Assembly: GCA_905235505.1 (NCBI GenBank)
Contig: CAJOMJ010000014.1
Coordinates: 24,008 to 88,007 of the forward strand
Direction of reading: 5' to 3'
Length of the DNA: 64,000 nucleotides
DNA from: Paludibacteraceae bacterium
GTDB taxonomy: Bacteria; Bacteroidota; Bacteroidia; Bacteroidales; Paludibacteraceae
The notes under the pieces are model-generated. The model searched no databases. It was not told the origin of the DNA and worked only from the letters and a program-made list of their open reading frames with translations. A program made the translations under genes and the position numbers. Each line of letters begins with the position of its first letter. The first letter of the stretch is position 1. Below, in pieces: positions 1 to 9,095 of this stretch.

Positions 1-6
1 AATAAT

Positions 7-215
7 CTACTAATAGCATACCAATGACCTGCTAATAATATACCAATACTCTCATAATGAAATACCAATAGTCGTCAAATAGCTTACTAATAATCACACA
101 ATAACATGCCGATAAGCATCCGATAGCCTACTAATAGCTTACTAATAGCCTACCAATACTCGCGCAATAGGCTGCCGATAGTTGTCTAATGACTTGCTGA
201 TTATCCGGTAATACT
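7..215. repeat. 11-bp degenerate tandem array upstream of parA
   Basis: From base 7 to 215 the sequence divides, without a single indel, into 19 consecutive 11-bp units such as CTACTAATAGC, ATACCAATGAC and TTACTAATAGC. Aligned by column, positions 7 and 8 are A and T in all 19 units, position 6 is always a purine, position 5 is a pyrimidine in 18 and position 4 is C in 15, giving a core CYRATA. The array runs off the left edge of the window, so its true length is unknown. The period equals one DNA helical turn, so the cores lie on one face of the helix. It ends about 90 bp before the parA promoter. Eleven is not a multiple of three and no gene is seen here. A protein-binding or bending role is inference. 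Confidence 0.85.
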
Positions 216-303
216 GGCATGGCAAGATTGCTGCAGATGTTTGATAATTGTGCGGGGGATATGGCTAAAAATGCGGTATGGCGGATAAGGGGATAGTAAA
301 GAA

Positions 304-335
304 TTTGGGTTTATCAACTTTTCTTTGTATCTTTG
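304..335 (+). promoter_or_regulatory. parA promoter
   Basis: TTTG at 304-307 and TATCTTTG at 328-335 are separated by 20 bases, an exact match to the Bacteroidetes housekeeping promoter (TTTG at -33, TAnnTTTG at -7). Transcription would start near 340, giving a leader of about 250 nt that contains the 44-bp repeats before the parA ATG at 590. Confidence 0.75.
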
Positions 336-365
336 CAGGCTAATTGGACTCCAACAGGTAGTCGG

Positions 366-545
366 ACCTGACATAAAGACCAGACATACTTGGGATGTAT
401 GCCCGATATACCTGACATAAGGACCAGACTTACTTGGGATATAGGTCCGATATACCTGACATAAAGACCAGACATACTTGGGATGTATGCCCGATATACC
501 TGACATAAAGACCAGACATACTTGGGATATAGGTCTGACAGACCT
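366..545 (+). repeat. Four 44-bp tandem repeats in the parA leader, with palindromes
   Basis: Four units of exactly 44 bp start at 366, 410, 454 and 498, each opening with ACCTGACATAA; a fifth partial unit follows. Each contains an inverted repeat whose arms change together: CATAC/GTATG in units 1 and 3, GGACC/GGTCC in unit 2, AGACC/GGTCT in unit 4. A perfect 15-bp palindrome (AGGTCT-GAC-AGACCT) closes the array at 531-545, 44 bp before parA. The core CCGATA seen in the 11-bp array recurs at 403, 447 and 491. The array is probably transcribed, so it may act as DNA operators or as RNA hairpins controlling parAB; the sequence does not decide which. Confidence 0.8.
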
Positions 546-589
546 GAAATAAAGGAATACTTAAGTGATACATAAAATCATAAACATAT

Positions 590-1354
590 ATGAAAATAAT
601 ATCGATAGCAAATCAGAAGGGTGGTGTGGGTAAGACCACGACTTCAATCAACTTGTCGGCAGCACTTGCTCAAGAGGGTAAGCGTGTGTTGCTGATAGAT
701 GCCGATCCTCAGGCGAATGCGTCATCGGGTTTGGGCGTAAATATACGTCAGTTGCAGACGACGATATATGAGTGCTTAGTAGGTGGCGAGCCTGCGAAGA
801 AGGCAATCATACCGACACAGCAGGAGAACCTGTTTGTGCTGCCTGCCCATATAGATTTGGTAGGTGCAGAGATAGAGATGATAAACATGCCTGACAGGGA
901 GTTGCTTCTTAGAAACCTATTGAAAGAGGTGGAAGGCGAGTATGACTATGTTATAATAGACTGTTCGCCGTCGCTTGGTATCATCACGGTTAACTGTCTG
1001 ACGGCTTCGGACTCGGTGATAATACCTGTTCAGTGCGAGTATTTTGCCCTTGAGGGTATAAGCAAGTTGCTGAATACGATAAAGATAATAAAGTCGAAGT
1101 TGAACCCGCAGTTGAATATAGAAGGTTTCCTGCTGACGATGTATGACAACCGCCTGAGACTTGCGAACCAAGTGTATGAGGAGGTGAAGAAGCATTTTGG
1201 TCCGTTGGTATTCAATGCCGTAATATCGAGGAATGTGCGTCTGTCGGAAGCCCCTTCGCACGGCATGTCGGTATTGACCTACGACCCGTCTTCCAAAGGC
1301 GCGCAGAACTACAGAGAGTTGGCTAAGGAGTTGATAGCCCGTCAGAAAGAGTAA
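590..1354 (+). CDS. parA: Chromosome-partitioning ATPase ParA (Soj)
   Basis: ParA is the Walker-type ATPase that moves ParB-parS complexes to segregate replicated origins; it acts on the nucleoid. The 254-aa product has the deviant Walker A motif KGGVGKTT at residues 10-17 with the signature first lysine, a switch I region with DADPQANA near residue 38, and a Walker B strand YVIIDCSPSLG near 120. Length is typical of chromosomal Soj proteins without an N-terminal HTH. It is followed after 28 bp by parB, the usual pair. No parS-like site (GTTTCACGTGAAAC type) was found in the window by eye. Regulation may involve the 44-bp leader repeats. Confidence 0.97.
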   Translation: MKIISIANQKGGVGKTTTSINLSAALAQEGKRVLLIDADPQANASSGLGVNIRQLQTTIYECLVGGEPAKKAIIPTQQENLFVLPAHIDLVGAEIEMINMPDRELLLRNLLKEVEGEYDYVIIDCSPSLGIITVNCLTASDSVIIPVQCEYFALEGISKLLNTIKIIKSKLNPQLNIEGFLLTMYDNRLRLANQVYEEVKKHFGPLVFNAVISRNVRLSEAPSHGMSVLTYDPSSKGAQNYRELAKELIARQKE

Positions 1355-1382
1355 ATGAACAAACATAAAGACGTAAGAACTT

Positions 1383-2246
1383 ATGAAACCACGCACAGGA
1401 TTAGGAAGAGGTTTGGATGTATTGATAGATACATCGGCAGTAGATACGAACGGGTCGTCGTCGATATCTGAGGTAGAGTTGTCGCTTATATCTCCGAACC
1501 CGAATCAGCCCCGAAGGAACTTTTCGGAGGAGGCTTTGGAAGAGTTGGCGTCGTCGATACGTGAGTTGGGTGTGATATCTCCCATCACCTTAAAGAAGAA
1601 CGAGGACGGCACATATCTGATAATAGCAGGGGAGCGTCGTTTCCGTGCGGCACATCGGGCGGGGTTGACATCAATACCTGCATATATCCGTACTGCGAAG
1701 GACGAGCAGGTGATGGAGATGGCACTGATAGAGAATATACAGCGCGAGGACTTGGATGCGATAGAGATAGCACTTGCCTATCAGCGCTTGATAGACGAAT
1801 ATCATCTGACTCAGGAGCGCATGTCGGAGCGTGTGGGAAAGAAGCGTGCCACGATAGCGAACTATCTGCGTTTGCTTAAGTTGCCGGCAGAGATACAAGT
1901 AGGAATAAAGGACAAGAACATAGACATGGGTCATGCCCGTGCCTTGCTGTCTCTCAAGACTCCTCAGGAACAACTGATGATGTACAAAAGGATACTGAAA
2001 GAAGACCTGAGTGTGCGCAGGGTGGAGGAGTTGGTAAGCAATCCTGAGGGTTGGGAAGAACAGAAGCTTGATATTCCGAAGAAGGCGAAGCTGACCTTGA
2101 AGGAGGAGCAGAAACAGTTAAGAAAGCAGTTGGGAGTGAAGGTGAAGATTACCTGCGATGAGGAAGGTAAGGGCAAGATAGTGATGCCGTTCAAGTCGCA
2201 GGAGGAGTTGCAGGAGATAATAGCGCGTCTTACAGATAAGGGTTGA
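1383..2246 (+). CDS. parB: Chromosome-partitioning protein ParB
   Basis: ParB is the CTP-dependent clamp that loads at parS and spreads along DNA. The 287-aa product has the N-terminal ParB/Srx nuclease-like domain with the CTP-binding GERRFRAAHRAG motif (residues about 81-92), the ENIQREDL motif near 117, a central HTH region (LTQERMSERVGKKRATIANYL shortened here by function, residues about 139-160) and a C-terminal dimerisation segment. It forms an operon with parA (28-bp gap) and its TGA stop overlaps the TTG start of the next gene. Confidence 0.96.
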   Translation: MKPRTGLGRGLDVLIDTSAVDTNGSSSISEVELSLISPNPNQPRRNFSEEALEELASSIRELGVISPITLKKNEDGTYLIIAGERRFRAAHRAGLTSIPAYIRTAKDEQVMEMALIENIQREDLDAIEIALAYQRLIDEYHLTQERMSERVGKKRATIANYLRLLKLPAEIQVGIKDKNIDMGHARALLSLKTPQEQLMMYKRILKEDLSVRRVEELVSNPEGWEEQKLDIPKKAKLTLKEEQKQLRKQLGVKVKITCDEEGKGKIVMPFKSQEELQEIIARLTDKG

Positions 2247-2941
2247 AGCGGCTGTTGTTGATATTGAGTTTATGTACGTTGTCTGCGGTATTGTATTCGC
2301 AGCAGACGGTAGAGACAGACACACAAGTGTTTGCGGCAGAGATAGGCAGTTCGGATTCTATCTCTGATATACCTATGAAGGATACGATAATGCCATTGCC
2401 TACGGGTGAATGGAAGCCCGACCCGATACGTGCGGTGTGGATGGGTGCTATCATTCCGGGATATGGTCAGATATACAACCGTTCGTACTGGAAACTGCCG
2501 ATAGTATATGGTACCTTCATGGGTTGCGCATACGCCATTGTGTGGACCAACGGCATCTATACTGACTATAAGACGGCATACAGAGACATAGCGACAGACC
2601 CGAATTATAACCCTCTTGACCCGACAAAATCGTATGTAGCGATACTGCCCAAGGGTTATGGAATAGATGCGGGTACGGGTTCTGCAGGTTCGATGGGCGG
2701 AAAGCAGAAATATACGACCTACCTGCAGAGCAACATGAACTCATACCGCAGATACAGAGATATAACAATAGTGGCAATGGTGGTGGCATATACATTGTCG
2801 TTGATAGACGCATACGTAGATGCGCAGTTGTATGACTTTGATATATCTACAGATTTGTCGATGAATATAGAACCAAGAGTGACACGTGACCCGTTGAACA
2901 ACAGAAACGCGGAGATAAAGGTGGCATTCACATTGAAATAG
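2243..2941 (+). CDS. DUF5683 exported protein
   Basis: A 232-aa protein with a signal peptide (MKRLLLILSLCTLSAVLYSQ). Residues about 50-110 carry the glycine- and tryptophan-rich P-x-x-A-x-W-x-G-A-I-x-P-G-x-G-Q-x-Y-N motif and hydrophobic segments of the DUF5683 family, which in Bacteroidales commonly sits between parB and a lytic transglycosylase. The biochemical role is unknown; envelope location is inferred. The start is TTG at 2243, overlapping the parB stop (TTGA), chosen because no in-frame ATG lies before the signal peptide. The next gene follows within 5-8 bp, so translation is probably coupled. Confidence 0.85.
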   Translation: MKRLLLILSLCTLSAVLYSQQTVETDTQVFAAEIGSSDSISDIPMKDTIMPLPTGEWKPDPIRAVWMGAIIPGYGQIYNRSYWKLPIVYGTFMGCAYAIVWTNGIYTDYKTAYRDIATDPNYNPLDPTKSYVAILPKGYGIDAGTGSAGSMGGKQKYTTYLQSNMNSYRRYRDITIVAMVVAYTLSLIDAYVDAQLYDFDISTDLSMNIEPRVTRDPLNNRNAEIKVAFTLK

Positions 2942-2945
2942 ATTG

Positions 2946-4214
2946 ATGATGAAGAGGTTGATACTGATTATATCATTAGTAACAGTCGGTGTCTGCGGAT
3001 ATTCGCAGAGTGCGGAGGAGCAGGAGATGGCGGCGGACACGATAGTGAAGATTGCGGCAGCGGACACCGTCCTGTCATATACTCAAGACGAGTTGGACAA
3101 GCATATATTAGATTTCGCCTTGTCATGGCTTGATACGACAGAGTGCACGGGCGGGGTAGATACGACCAGCCTGCCGGACTCGGTATATATAGCCAGACTG
3201 AGGTCGTTGCCATACATAATAGAGATGCCTTATAACACGGTGGTTCGCAGTTTTATAGACATGTATGTGGTTCGCCGTCCGCGTCAGGTGGCAAGACTGA
3301 GAACATTGTCGGGCTGCTATTTTCCGCTGTTTGAGGAGAAGCTGCACCAATACGGGTTGCCGGAGGAGTTGAAGTATCTGCCTGTGATAGAGTCGGGTCT
3401 GAATCCTGCAGCCTATTCGCCTATGGGCGCTGCGGGATTATGGCAGTTCATGCCCCGCACGGCAAAGAACTGCGGGTTGGAGGTAAATTCGCTTGTAGAT
3501 GAGCGTCTTGACCCGATTAAATCGACGGATGCGGCATGCAGGTTCTTGCGCTCACTGTATGTTATATACGGAGACTGGAACTTGGTGATAGCCGCATATA
3601 ACTGTGGTCCGGGCAATGTGAACAAGGCAATACGCCGTGCGGGCGACAAGCGTGATTTCTGGGATATATGGCCATATCTTCCTCGTGAGACGCGCTCGTA
3701 TCTGCCTATCTTCATAGCAGCTAATTATGCACTGAATTTCGCTGATGAGCACAATATATGTATGGCGCCGTTGTCACAGACGTTGGCTGCAGATACCATT
3801 GTGACAGACAGGCGGCTACATCTGTTGCAGGTGAGCGAGATAACGGGTATTCCGATGACGGAGTTGCGCAGACTGAATCCGCAATACAGAATGGACGTGT
3901 TGCCGGGTAGTAAACCATACACATTGTGTCTGCCGATAGACATGACGGGTGCTTTCCTGCAATATGAAGATACCATATACAAGCACCGTGCAGACTCGCT
4001 CCTGTATTCCCGCCGAGAGGTGATAGACCTTGCGCAGAAGCTGGATGCAGACGGTTTGCCTGCCACGGGGTCATATACTTATGTGGTGAAGAAGGGAGAT
4101 ACCTTGGGTGCGATAGCGAAGAAGCACAAGACGACAGTGGCTAATATAAAGAAGTGGAACCACTTGAAATCGGATATGATAAGTATAGGTCAGAAACTGA
4201 AGATGTACAGATAG
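2946..4214 (+). CDS. mltD: Membrane-bound lytic murein transglycosylase (MltD-like) with LysM
   Basis: Cleaves the beta-1,4 bond in peptidoglycan with formation of an anhydro-muramyl end; acts in the periplasm. It has a signal peptide (MKRLILIISLVTVGVCGYSQ), an SLT/goose-lysozyme-like domain at about residues 120-290 with the catalytic glutamate in ESGLNPAAYSPMGAAGLWQF, and a C-terminal LysM module (YVVKKGDTLGAIAKKHKTT) ending at the stop. A single clear LysM is visible at the C-terminus, and a second weak one around residues 280-330. About 422 aa. The start is ATG at 2946 or 2949; a TTG just upstream is less likely. It is co-directional with parAB and DUF5683. Confidence 0.93.
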   Translation: MMKRLILIISLVTVGVCGYSQSAEEQEMAADTIVKIAAADTVLSYTQDELDKHILDFALSWLDTTECTGGVDTTSLPDSVYIARLRSLPYIIEMPYNTVVRSFIDMYVVRRPRQVARLRTLSGCYFPLFEEKLHQYGLPEELKYLPVIESGLNPAAYSPMGAAGLWQFMPRTAKNCGLEVNSLVDERLDPIKSTDAACRFLRSLYVIYGDWNLVIAAYNCGPGNVNKAIRRAGDKRDFWDIWPYLPRETRSYLPIFIAANYALNFADEHNICMAPLSQTLAADTIVTDRRLHLLQVSEITGIPMTELRRLNPQYRMDVLPGSKPYTLCLPIDMTGAFLQYEDTIYKHRADSLLYSRREVIDLAQKLDADGLPATGSYTYVVKKGDTLGAIAKKHKTTVANIKKWNHLKSDMISIGQKLKMYR

Positions 4215-4230
4215 ACGAAAGGATGCAATA

Positions 4231-4548
4231 ATGGAGAAGGTGTATTACAAGATAAGTGAGGTGAGCGAGATGCTTGAGGTGCCTGCAAGCAAACTGCGCT
4301 ATTGGGAGAGGGTGATTCCTCAACTGAGTCCGCATAAGCAGGCGGGCAAGACGCGCCGTTTCTATACACCTGAAGATGTGGAACTGCTCCGCCGTATCAA
4401 GTTCCTGCGTGAGGAACAGAATCTGCCGATAGAGGTGGTGATAGCAACACTTAACACAGATGCGTCGGCAATAGATAAACGGATGAACACTATTGAGTTG
4501 CTGCAACAGTTGAGACAGGAACTGGTTGAGATAAGGAATAAGATATAA
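4231..4548 (+). CDS. MerR family HTH regulator
   Basis: A 105-aa protein that starts with the MerR winged HTH (YYKISEVSEMLEVPASKLRYW) followed by the wing segment RFYTPEDVELLRRIKFL and a short coiled helix. It lacks any C-terminal effector-binding domain, as is usual for the short MerR proteins of Bacteroidales. It lies 16 bp after mltD, so it is probably the last gene of the parA operon. Target genes are unknown. Confidence 0.88.
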   Translation: MEKVYYKISEVSEMLEVPASKLRYWERVIPQLSPHKQAGKTRRFYTPEDVELLRRIKFLREEQNLPIEVVIATLNTDASAIDKRMNTIELLQQLRQELVEIRNKI

Positions 4549-4686
4549 ATGCCCGTTGGCGGCGGTAAGAATAAGCACCGTTGCAAGGGTATGGATAAAG
4601 AGAGGCATGACTTGCCACAGACAATGCTACAGCATAAAGGAAAGTGTAATTAACACGATATTTACAACATATATTATCAATCAAAT

Positions 4687-7158
4687 ATGAAGAAAGGTAT
4701 AAATTTCAAGAGTTACCTGCCTGATGTAATCATTTTAGCGGTGTTCATCGTGGCATCGATGATTTACTTTTGGCCTGCGGTGCAGGGTAAGGTAGTGTAT
4801 GCGGGTGACAATATCAATGGTCTTGGGGCAGTTCACGAGGGGTGGCAATATCACGAAGAGACAGGCGATTACACGTATTGGACAAACTCGATGTTCTCGG
4901 GCATGCCTAACTATCAGTTGGGCGGCAATGGAGGGTATATGGTTGACAAGGTTCTCAAACCCGTCAAATGGTTCTTAAGTTGGGGAACGAGGAATGCCTT
5001 CTTCATCTTTCTTTTTTATCTTTGCGCCTTCTTCTTGCTGTTGCGCTCATTCAAGGTTGACAAATGGCTCTCTATGGCAGGTGCCTTTGCGATAGCGCTG
5101 AGCAGTTATTTCTTTGTTATTATTTCGGCGTCGCATCATGGCAAATGTTACTCTATCACGTGGATGACTCTTGTTATTGTAGGTTTCGTTCTGACCTACC
5201 GCAAACAGTATGGTTGGGGTGCGCTGATTGTCATGTTCTTCACATATATCGGGTTCTTCCTGCACCCGCAGATGAGTTACTATATCTGCATGCTCATAGG
5301 AGTTCTGTTCTTTGCCGAACTTGCAATAGCGTGGAAGGAGAAAGAGTGGAAACACTTCGGAATAGCCACTGCTATTTTCGCAGCCTCGTTCATTATAGGT
5401 TTAGGTATGGGTTCCGCCAACATCTTTGCCAACCAGGAATATGCAGAGCAGACGATGCGTGGCGGGCACTCTGATTTGGCTAAGGAGACGGACGTAACGA
5501 ACAAGACTAAGGGTCTGGACCTTGATTATGCAACGGCATGGTCGTACGGTATAAACGAGACAATGACGTTTATGATTCCTAATTATATGGGTGGTGCATC
5601 GGGTTATAAGCTTGGCGAGAAGTCGCAGTTGTATGACGACCTCGTCAAGGCAAGGGTGCCCAAGCGCTCTGCCAAGCAGTTTTGCGAGTCGGCACCCACA
5701 TATTGGGGAGAAAAGCCCTTCACCTCAGGTCCGGTTTATATGGGGGCGATTATCTGTTTCCTTTTCCTGTTGGGTCTGATTATTGTGAAGGGCCCATATA
5801 AATGGGCATTGTTGGTTGCGACACTATTCTCTGTCTGTCTGGCTTGGGGGCATAACTTTATGGGACTTACCGAGTTGTTCTTCAAGTACTTCCCTGCCTA
5901 CAACAAGTTCCGTGCGGTAGAGTCGATTCTGATTGTGGCGGAGATAACGATGCCGCTGTTGGGTATGCTTGCCGTACAGGAGATGATCAGTAATAAGAAC
6001 CGTAACTATCTCAGACCCATTGCCATAGCAGGCGGAATAACGGCAGGTATATGCCTGCTTGTTGCGCTCTTCGGTCTCGGTTCGTTCACCTCGACATACG
6101 ATACGCAGTGGAAAGGTCAGGTGGGAGATGATATTTATCGGATGATTGTTGACCAACGTGAGGCAATGGCGAAGGCTGATGCATGGCGGTCATTCATCTT
6201 TATAGGTCTTGCCGCAGGACTTCTGCTAACTTATAACCGTAAGCGCGACACGTTCAGGCCTGTTTATTTAGGTGTTGCTCTGACGGCACTGATTGTGGCA
6301 GATATGTGGACGGTGGACAAACGCTTCTGCAACGACAGTATGTTTGTTGCCAAACAAGACCGTGACAAAGCATTCGCAATGCAACCTTATGAGAAAATGT
6401 TGTTAGACTCGGACAAGGGTTACTATCGCGTAATGAACCTGACGAGCAATACCTTCAATGAGGCGCGGACATCTTATTATTTCCAATCGATAGGTGGTTA
6501 TAGTGCCGCGAAGTTGCGCCGTTACCAAGACTTGATAGACGAGCATTTGAGCAAGAGGCACTTGCCGGTATTGAACATGCTGAACGCCAAATATATAATA
6601 TCCGGAGGTCAGGACGGCAAGCCGTTTGCCTACACCAACCCTGATGCTTTTGGTCCTGCCTGGTATGTAGATCAGTTGGTGTGCGTGGACAATGCCAACG
6701 ATGAGTCGGCTGCCCTCAATGAACTTGACTTGCGGCATACGGCAGTATGTGACTCGACTTACGCCCAGAACAAAGGGCTCTTTGCATCGGGTCTATGTCA
6801 GGATTCCATAGGTCTGGGCAATGAATCACCGTCGTCTATTGTGCTGACTTCGCACACACCGAAGACGCTCACGTATGAAGCATCGACAGAGCAGGAGCGG
6901 CTGGCAGTGTTCTCCGAGATTTACTATCCATACGGTTGGAAAGCGACCATAGACGGAGAACAGGCTGATATTTTCCGTGTGAATTATCTGCTGCGTGCCA
7001 TGGTTATTCCCGCCGGAACACATGAAATAATGATGACGTTTGTTCCGGACTCGGTGCGGAAGGGTAACACCTTAAGTATGATTTGCCTTATTATCTTCCT
7101 GCTAACACTATGCGGGTATGGAGGGTACAGGATTTACCGCGTAAGAAAGCATGACTAA
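4687..7158 (+). CDS. YfhO family polytopic membrane protein
   Basis: An 823-aa inner-membrane protein. The N-terminal two thirds hold about twelve hydrophobic segments (first one VIILAVFIVASMIYFW at residues 13-28), then a soluble extracellular region at about 560-790, and a last membrane helix at about 793-812. The layout and the motif GDNINGLGAVHEGW after the first helix fit the YfhO (GT-C-like) family, members of which decorate cell-wall or envelope polymers with sugars. The substrate here is unknown. It overlaps the next gene by 8 bp, suggesting a two-gene operon. No good -7/-33 pair was seen in the 138 bp before it. Confidence 0.88.
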   Translation: MKKGINFKSYLPDVIILAVFIVASMIYFWPAVQGKVVYAGDNINGLGAVHEGWQYHEETGDYTYWTNSMFSGMPNYQLGGNGGYMVDKVLKPVKWFLSWGTRNAFFIFLFYLCAFFLLLRSFKVDKWLSMAGAFAIALSSYFFVIISASHHGKCYSITWMTLVIVGFVLTYRKQYGWGALIVMFFTYIGFFLHPQMSYYICMLIGVLFFAELAIAWKEKEWKHFGIATAIFAASFIIGLGMGSANIFANQEYAEQTMRGGHSDLAKETDVTNKTKGLDLDYATAWSYGINETMTFMIPNYMGGASGYKLGEKSQLYDDLVKARVPKRSAKQFCESAPTYWGEKPFTSGPVYMGAIICFLFLLGLIIVKGPYKWALLVATLFSVCLAWGHNFMGLTELFFKYFPAYNKFRAVESILIVAEITMPLLGMLAVQEMISNKNRNYLRPIAIAGGITAGICLLVALFGLGSFTSTYDTQWKGQVGDDIYRMIVDQREAMAKADAWRSFIFIGLAAGLLLTYNRKRDTFRPVYLGVALTALIVADMWTVDKRFCNDSMFVAKQDRDKAFAMQPYEKMLLDSDKGYYRVMNLTSNTFNEARTSYYFQSIGGYSAAKLRRYQDLIDEHLSKRHLPVLNMLNAKYIISGGQDGKPFAYTNPDAFGPAWYVDQLVCVDNANDESAALNELDLRHTAVCDSTYAQNKGLFASGLCQDSIGLGNESPSSIVLTSHTPKTLTYEASTEQERLAVFSEIYYPYGWKATIDGEQADIFRVNYLLRAMVIPAGTHEIMMTFVPDSVRKGNTLSMICLIIFLLTLCGYGGYRIYRVRKHD

Positions 7159-8170
7159 CCGCATTATATCATTAGATATTGCCCGCGCTGTAGCCTTGAT
7201 ACTCATTATCACGGTGCACACGTTGGCACTCCTGCATGTCAGTACTCCTGAATACGGGATGCTCTATTTTGCCTATGCATCAGTGATTGACTGCGGGGTG
7301 GTGCTGTTCACTATGATAAGCGGTGCTTTGCTATTGTCGGAAGAACCTCAGCCGCTTGGAGTATTTTTCCGCAAACGTTTCTCACGCATACTGATTCCGT
7401 TTGTTATATGGGCAATGGTGATGTATATCCTGTCCATCCTTACAGGCAAATATGAAGAGATTACTTCTTGGTCTGAGGCACTTTTACAAGCGGTTCCCTA
7501 TATGTTAGAGAACAAAATCAATGTTTCTCACTGGTTTGTCCACATGATTATTGCCCTATACCTGATAACGCCCGTATTGCAGCGTGCCATTCACTATGGT
7601 AACGGAGGCAAGTCGCTTGCGCTGTATTCGGCAATACTATGTTATGCGGCTGTTATTCTGAAAGCTGTTTATCCCGAATTGTACGTACTCCATTACGTGA
7701 GTTCGTTGTGCGGCTATCTGGGTGCATATATAGCGGGATATTATATAGTGCATTATGTACCGGCTCGAATCAACCGTTGGTGCGGGCTTGCGCTTTTCCT
7801 GAGTTTATATACAGTGGATGTCTGCACGCATTGCGCATTGAGCGGGCTCCGTTTCTTTACCACCATCGGCATATTCATGTTTGTCTATTCGTTCACGGAC
7901 GTATCTGCAGACAGTCTGATTGGCAGGTTCTCCTTTAGGGTAAGCCGCTATAGCTATATGATTTATCTTATGCATGTACCTGTTATCGGTGCGCTTTATG
8001 TGGTCTTGGAGAAGTGGATGTGTACACCGCTTACGGAGTTGTCATGGCTATGGGCATTGCCCGTGCTTGCAACGATTGTGGTATTGTCCGTATCGGTAGG
8101 CATCTGCTATGTGGTTGAAAAGATACCGCATTTCCCTGTTCAATACCTGGGAATAGCACCACTCCGATAG
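7151..8170 (+). CDS. Acyltransferase family 3 membrane protein
   Basis: A 339-aa protein with about ten membrane segments. It opens with ISLDIARAVALILIITVHT, the characteristic R-x-x-A-x-x-x-I-x-x-x-H start of acyltransferase-3 (OafA/WecH-like) enzymes, which transfer acetyl or succinyl groups from acyl-CoA to envelope sugars. The start overlaps the end of the YfhO gene. The reading ends before a strong hairpin terminator shared with the convergent gene. Confidence 0.88.
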   Translation: MTNRIISLDIARAVALILIITVHTLALLHVSTPEYGMLYFAYASVIDCGVVLFTMISGALLLSEEPQPLGVFFRKRFSRILIPFVIWAMVMYILSILTGKYEEITSWSEALLQAVPYMLENKINVSHWFVHMIIALYLITPVLQRAIHYGNGGKSLALYSAILCYAAVILKAVYPELYVLHYVSSLCGYLGAYIAGYYIVHYVPARINRWCGLALFLSLYTVDVCTHCALSGLRFFTTIGIFMFVYSFTDVSADSLIGRFSFRVSRYSYMIYLMHVPVIGALYVVLEKWMCTPLTELSWLWALPVLATIVVLSVSVGICYVVEKIPHFPVQYLGIAPLR

Positions 8171-8191
8171 GTATGATTATAAGTAAACATA

Positions 8192-8231
8192 AAACCCGAA
8201 TCATCAAGACAGTAATGATTGATTCGGGTTT
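8192..8231. terminator. Bidirectional hairpin terminator
   Basis: A perfect 12-bp inverted repeat (AAACCCGAATCA at 8192-8203, TGATTCGGGTTT at 8220-8231) with a 16-nt loop lies between the convergent acyltransferase gene and the gene at 8238. A-rich and T-rich flanks suit termination from both sides. Confidence 0.8.
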
Positions 8232-8237
8232 GTCTTA

Positions 8238-9095
8238 TCAGTGGTGTAGTCTTTTGCGGATTTTCTTCGGCCAGTGTGCAATCCGTTGCGGCACCTTGAT
8301 AGTCCAGCGGATAATCTTGTTACCCAAGAAGGCGCATTGGTCTTTTATCCCGAACTGCGGATGGGGCAGGCCTTGTGCGATATAAGCCTCATCAATAATG
8401 GCATTTATGCGTTGCTGTTGTGCCCCGGCAGTGGGTTGCCAATGCTTGACTATAAAGGCAGGAACACTATAGAAACGCGCAAGCCACGTGTGCCGGCACA
8501 TCTCCTCGCCTGCTTGGTTAAAGAGTATTGTTGTCCAGCCATCCTGATGACGCTGACAATGCAGGTAGAGGGTCTTGGTACTATATGCCTGCGTAAAGAA
8601 GAACGGATAATACGGTTCCTTGTCTGCCATTTCAAAATGCGGTACTCTGCCCTCATAGATGTTCTCCTTCGGATAAAGGGAAACCATTTCTTCCATGTGC
8701 TCATGATAATCAAATGCCCTCACTTGTTCCCTGCTGCAATGGACACGGAGCAAGTTGAGGTTCAACACATTGAAGAACGGGTTAGTGACAAGCGGATTTC
8801 CGGAACGGGGGGCCCACTCTCCTCCGTCAGGGCAACCCGCATTGGCGATATTGTTCTGCACCACATAATCCACTAACGACAGCACGGCTTCTTTATTGGT
8901 GATAAAACAATCCTCGTCCACATTGATGGCAATATCGCAGTCTTTGTCCTTCATCATCGTATAGAAGTACCCGTCGGCTGTCTGGTCTGTAAGTCTGACA
9001 CAGGGGAACCCCCAACTCTCATATAGTCCTTTGCTAAGACGGTAGAGCTTGAGGTCGAAAGAACGACAGAAGATTTTAATTCTTGGTTGGGTCAT
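8238..9095 (-). CDS. Putative glycosyltransferase-like protein
   Basis: A 285-aa soluble protein. Residues about 50-60 read CDIAINVDEDCFI, a DxD-type metal/nucleotide-sugar motif at the end of a strand, consistent with a GT-A fold; the rest is not recognised with confidence. It shares a 4-bp overlap (stop/start ATGA type) with the upstream GT2 gene, so the two are translated together and likely act in the same glycan pathway. The C-terminus is basic (KKIRKRLHH), possibly membrane-associating. Acceptor and donor are unknown. Confidence 0.6.
   Translation of the reverse strand: MTQPRIKIFCRSFDLKLYRLSKGLYESWGFPCVRLTDQTADGYFYTMMKDKDCDIAINVDEDCFITNKEAVLSLVDYVVQNNIANAGCPDGGEWAPRSGNPLVTNPFFNVLNLNLLRVHCSREQVRAFDYHEHMEEMVSLYPKENIYEGRVPHFEMADKEPYYPFFFTQAYSTKTLYLHCQRHQDGWTTILFNQAGEEMCRHTWLARFYSVPAFIVKHWQPTAGAQQQRINAIIDEAYIAQGLPHPQFGIKDQCAFLGNKIIRWTIKVPQRIAHWPKKIRKRLHH

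Noticed and set aside
201-506. 101-codon open frame on the minus strand over the 44-bp repeats
   Set aside because: It is produced by the repeat (44 bp is not a multiple of three and the peptide repeats in shifted frames) and crosses the parA promoter.
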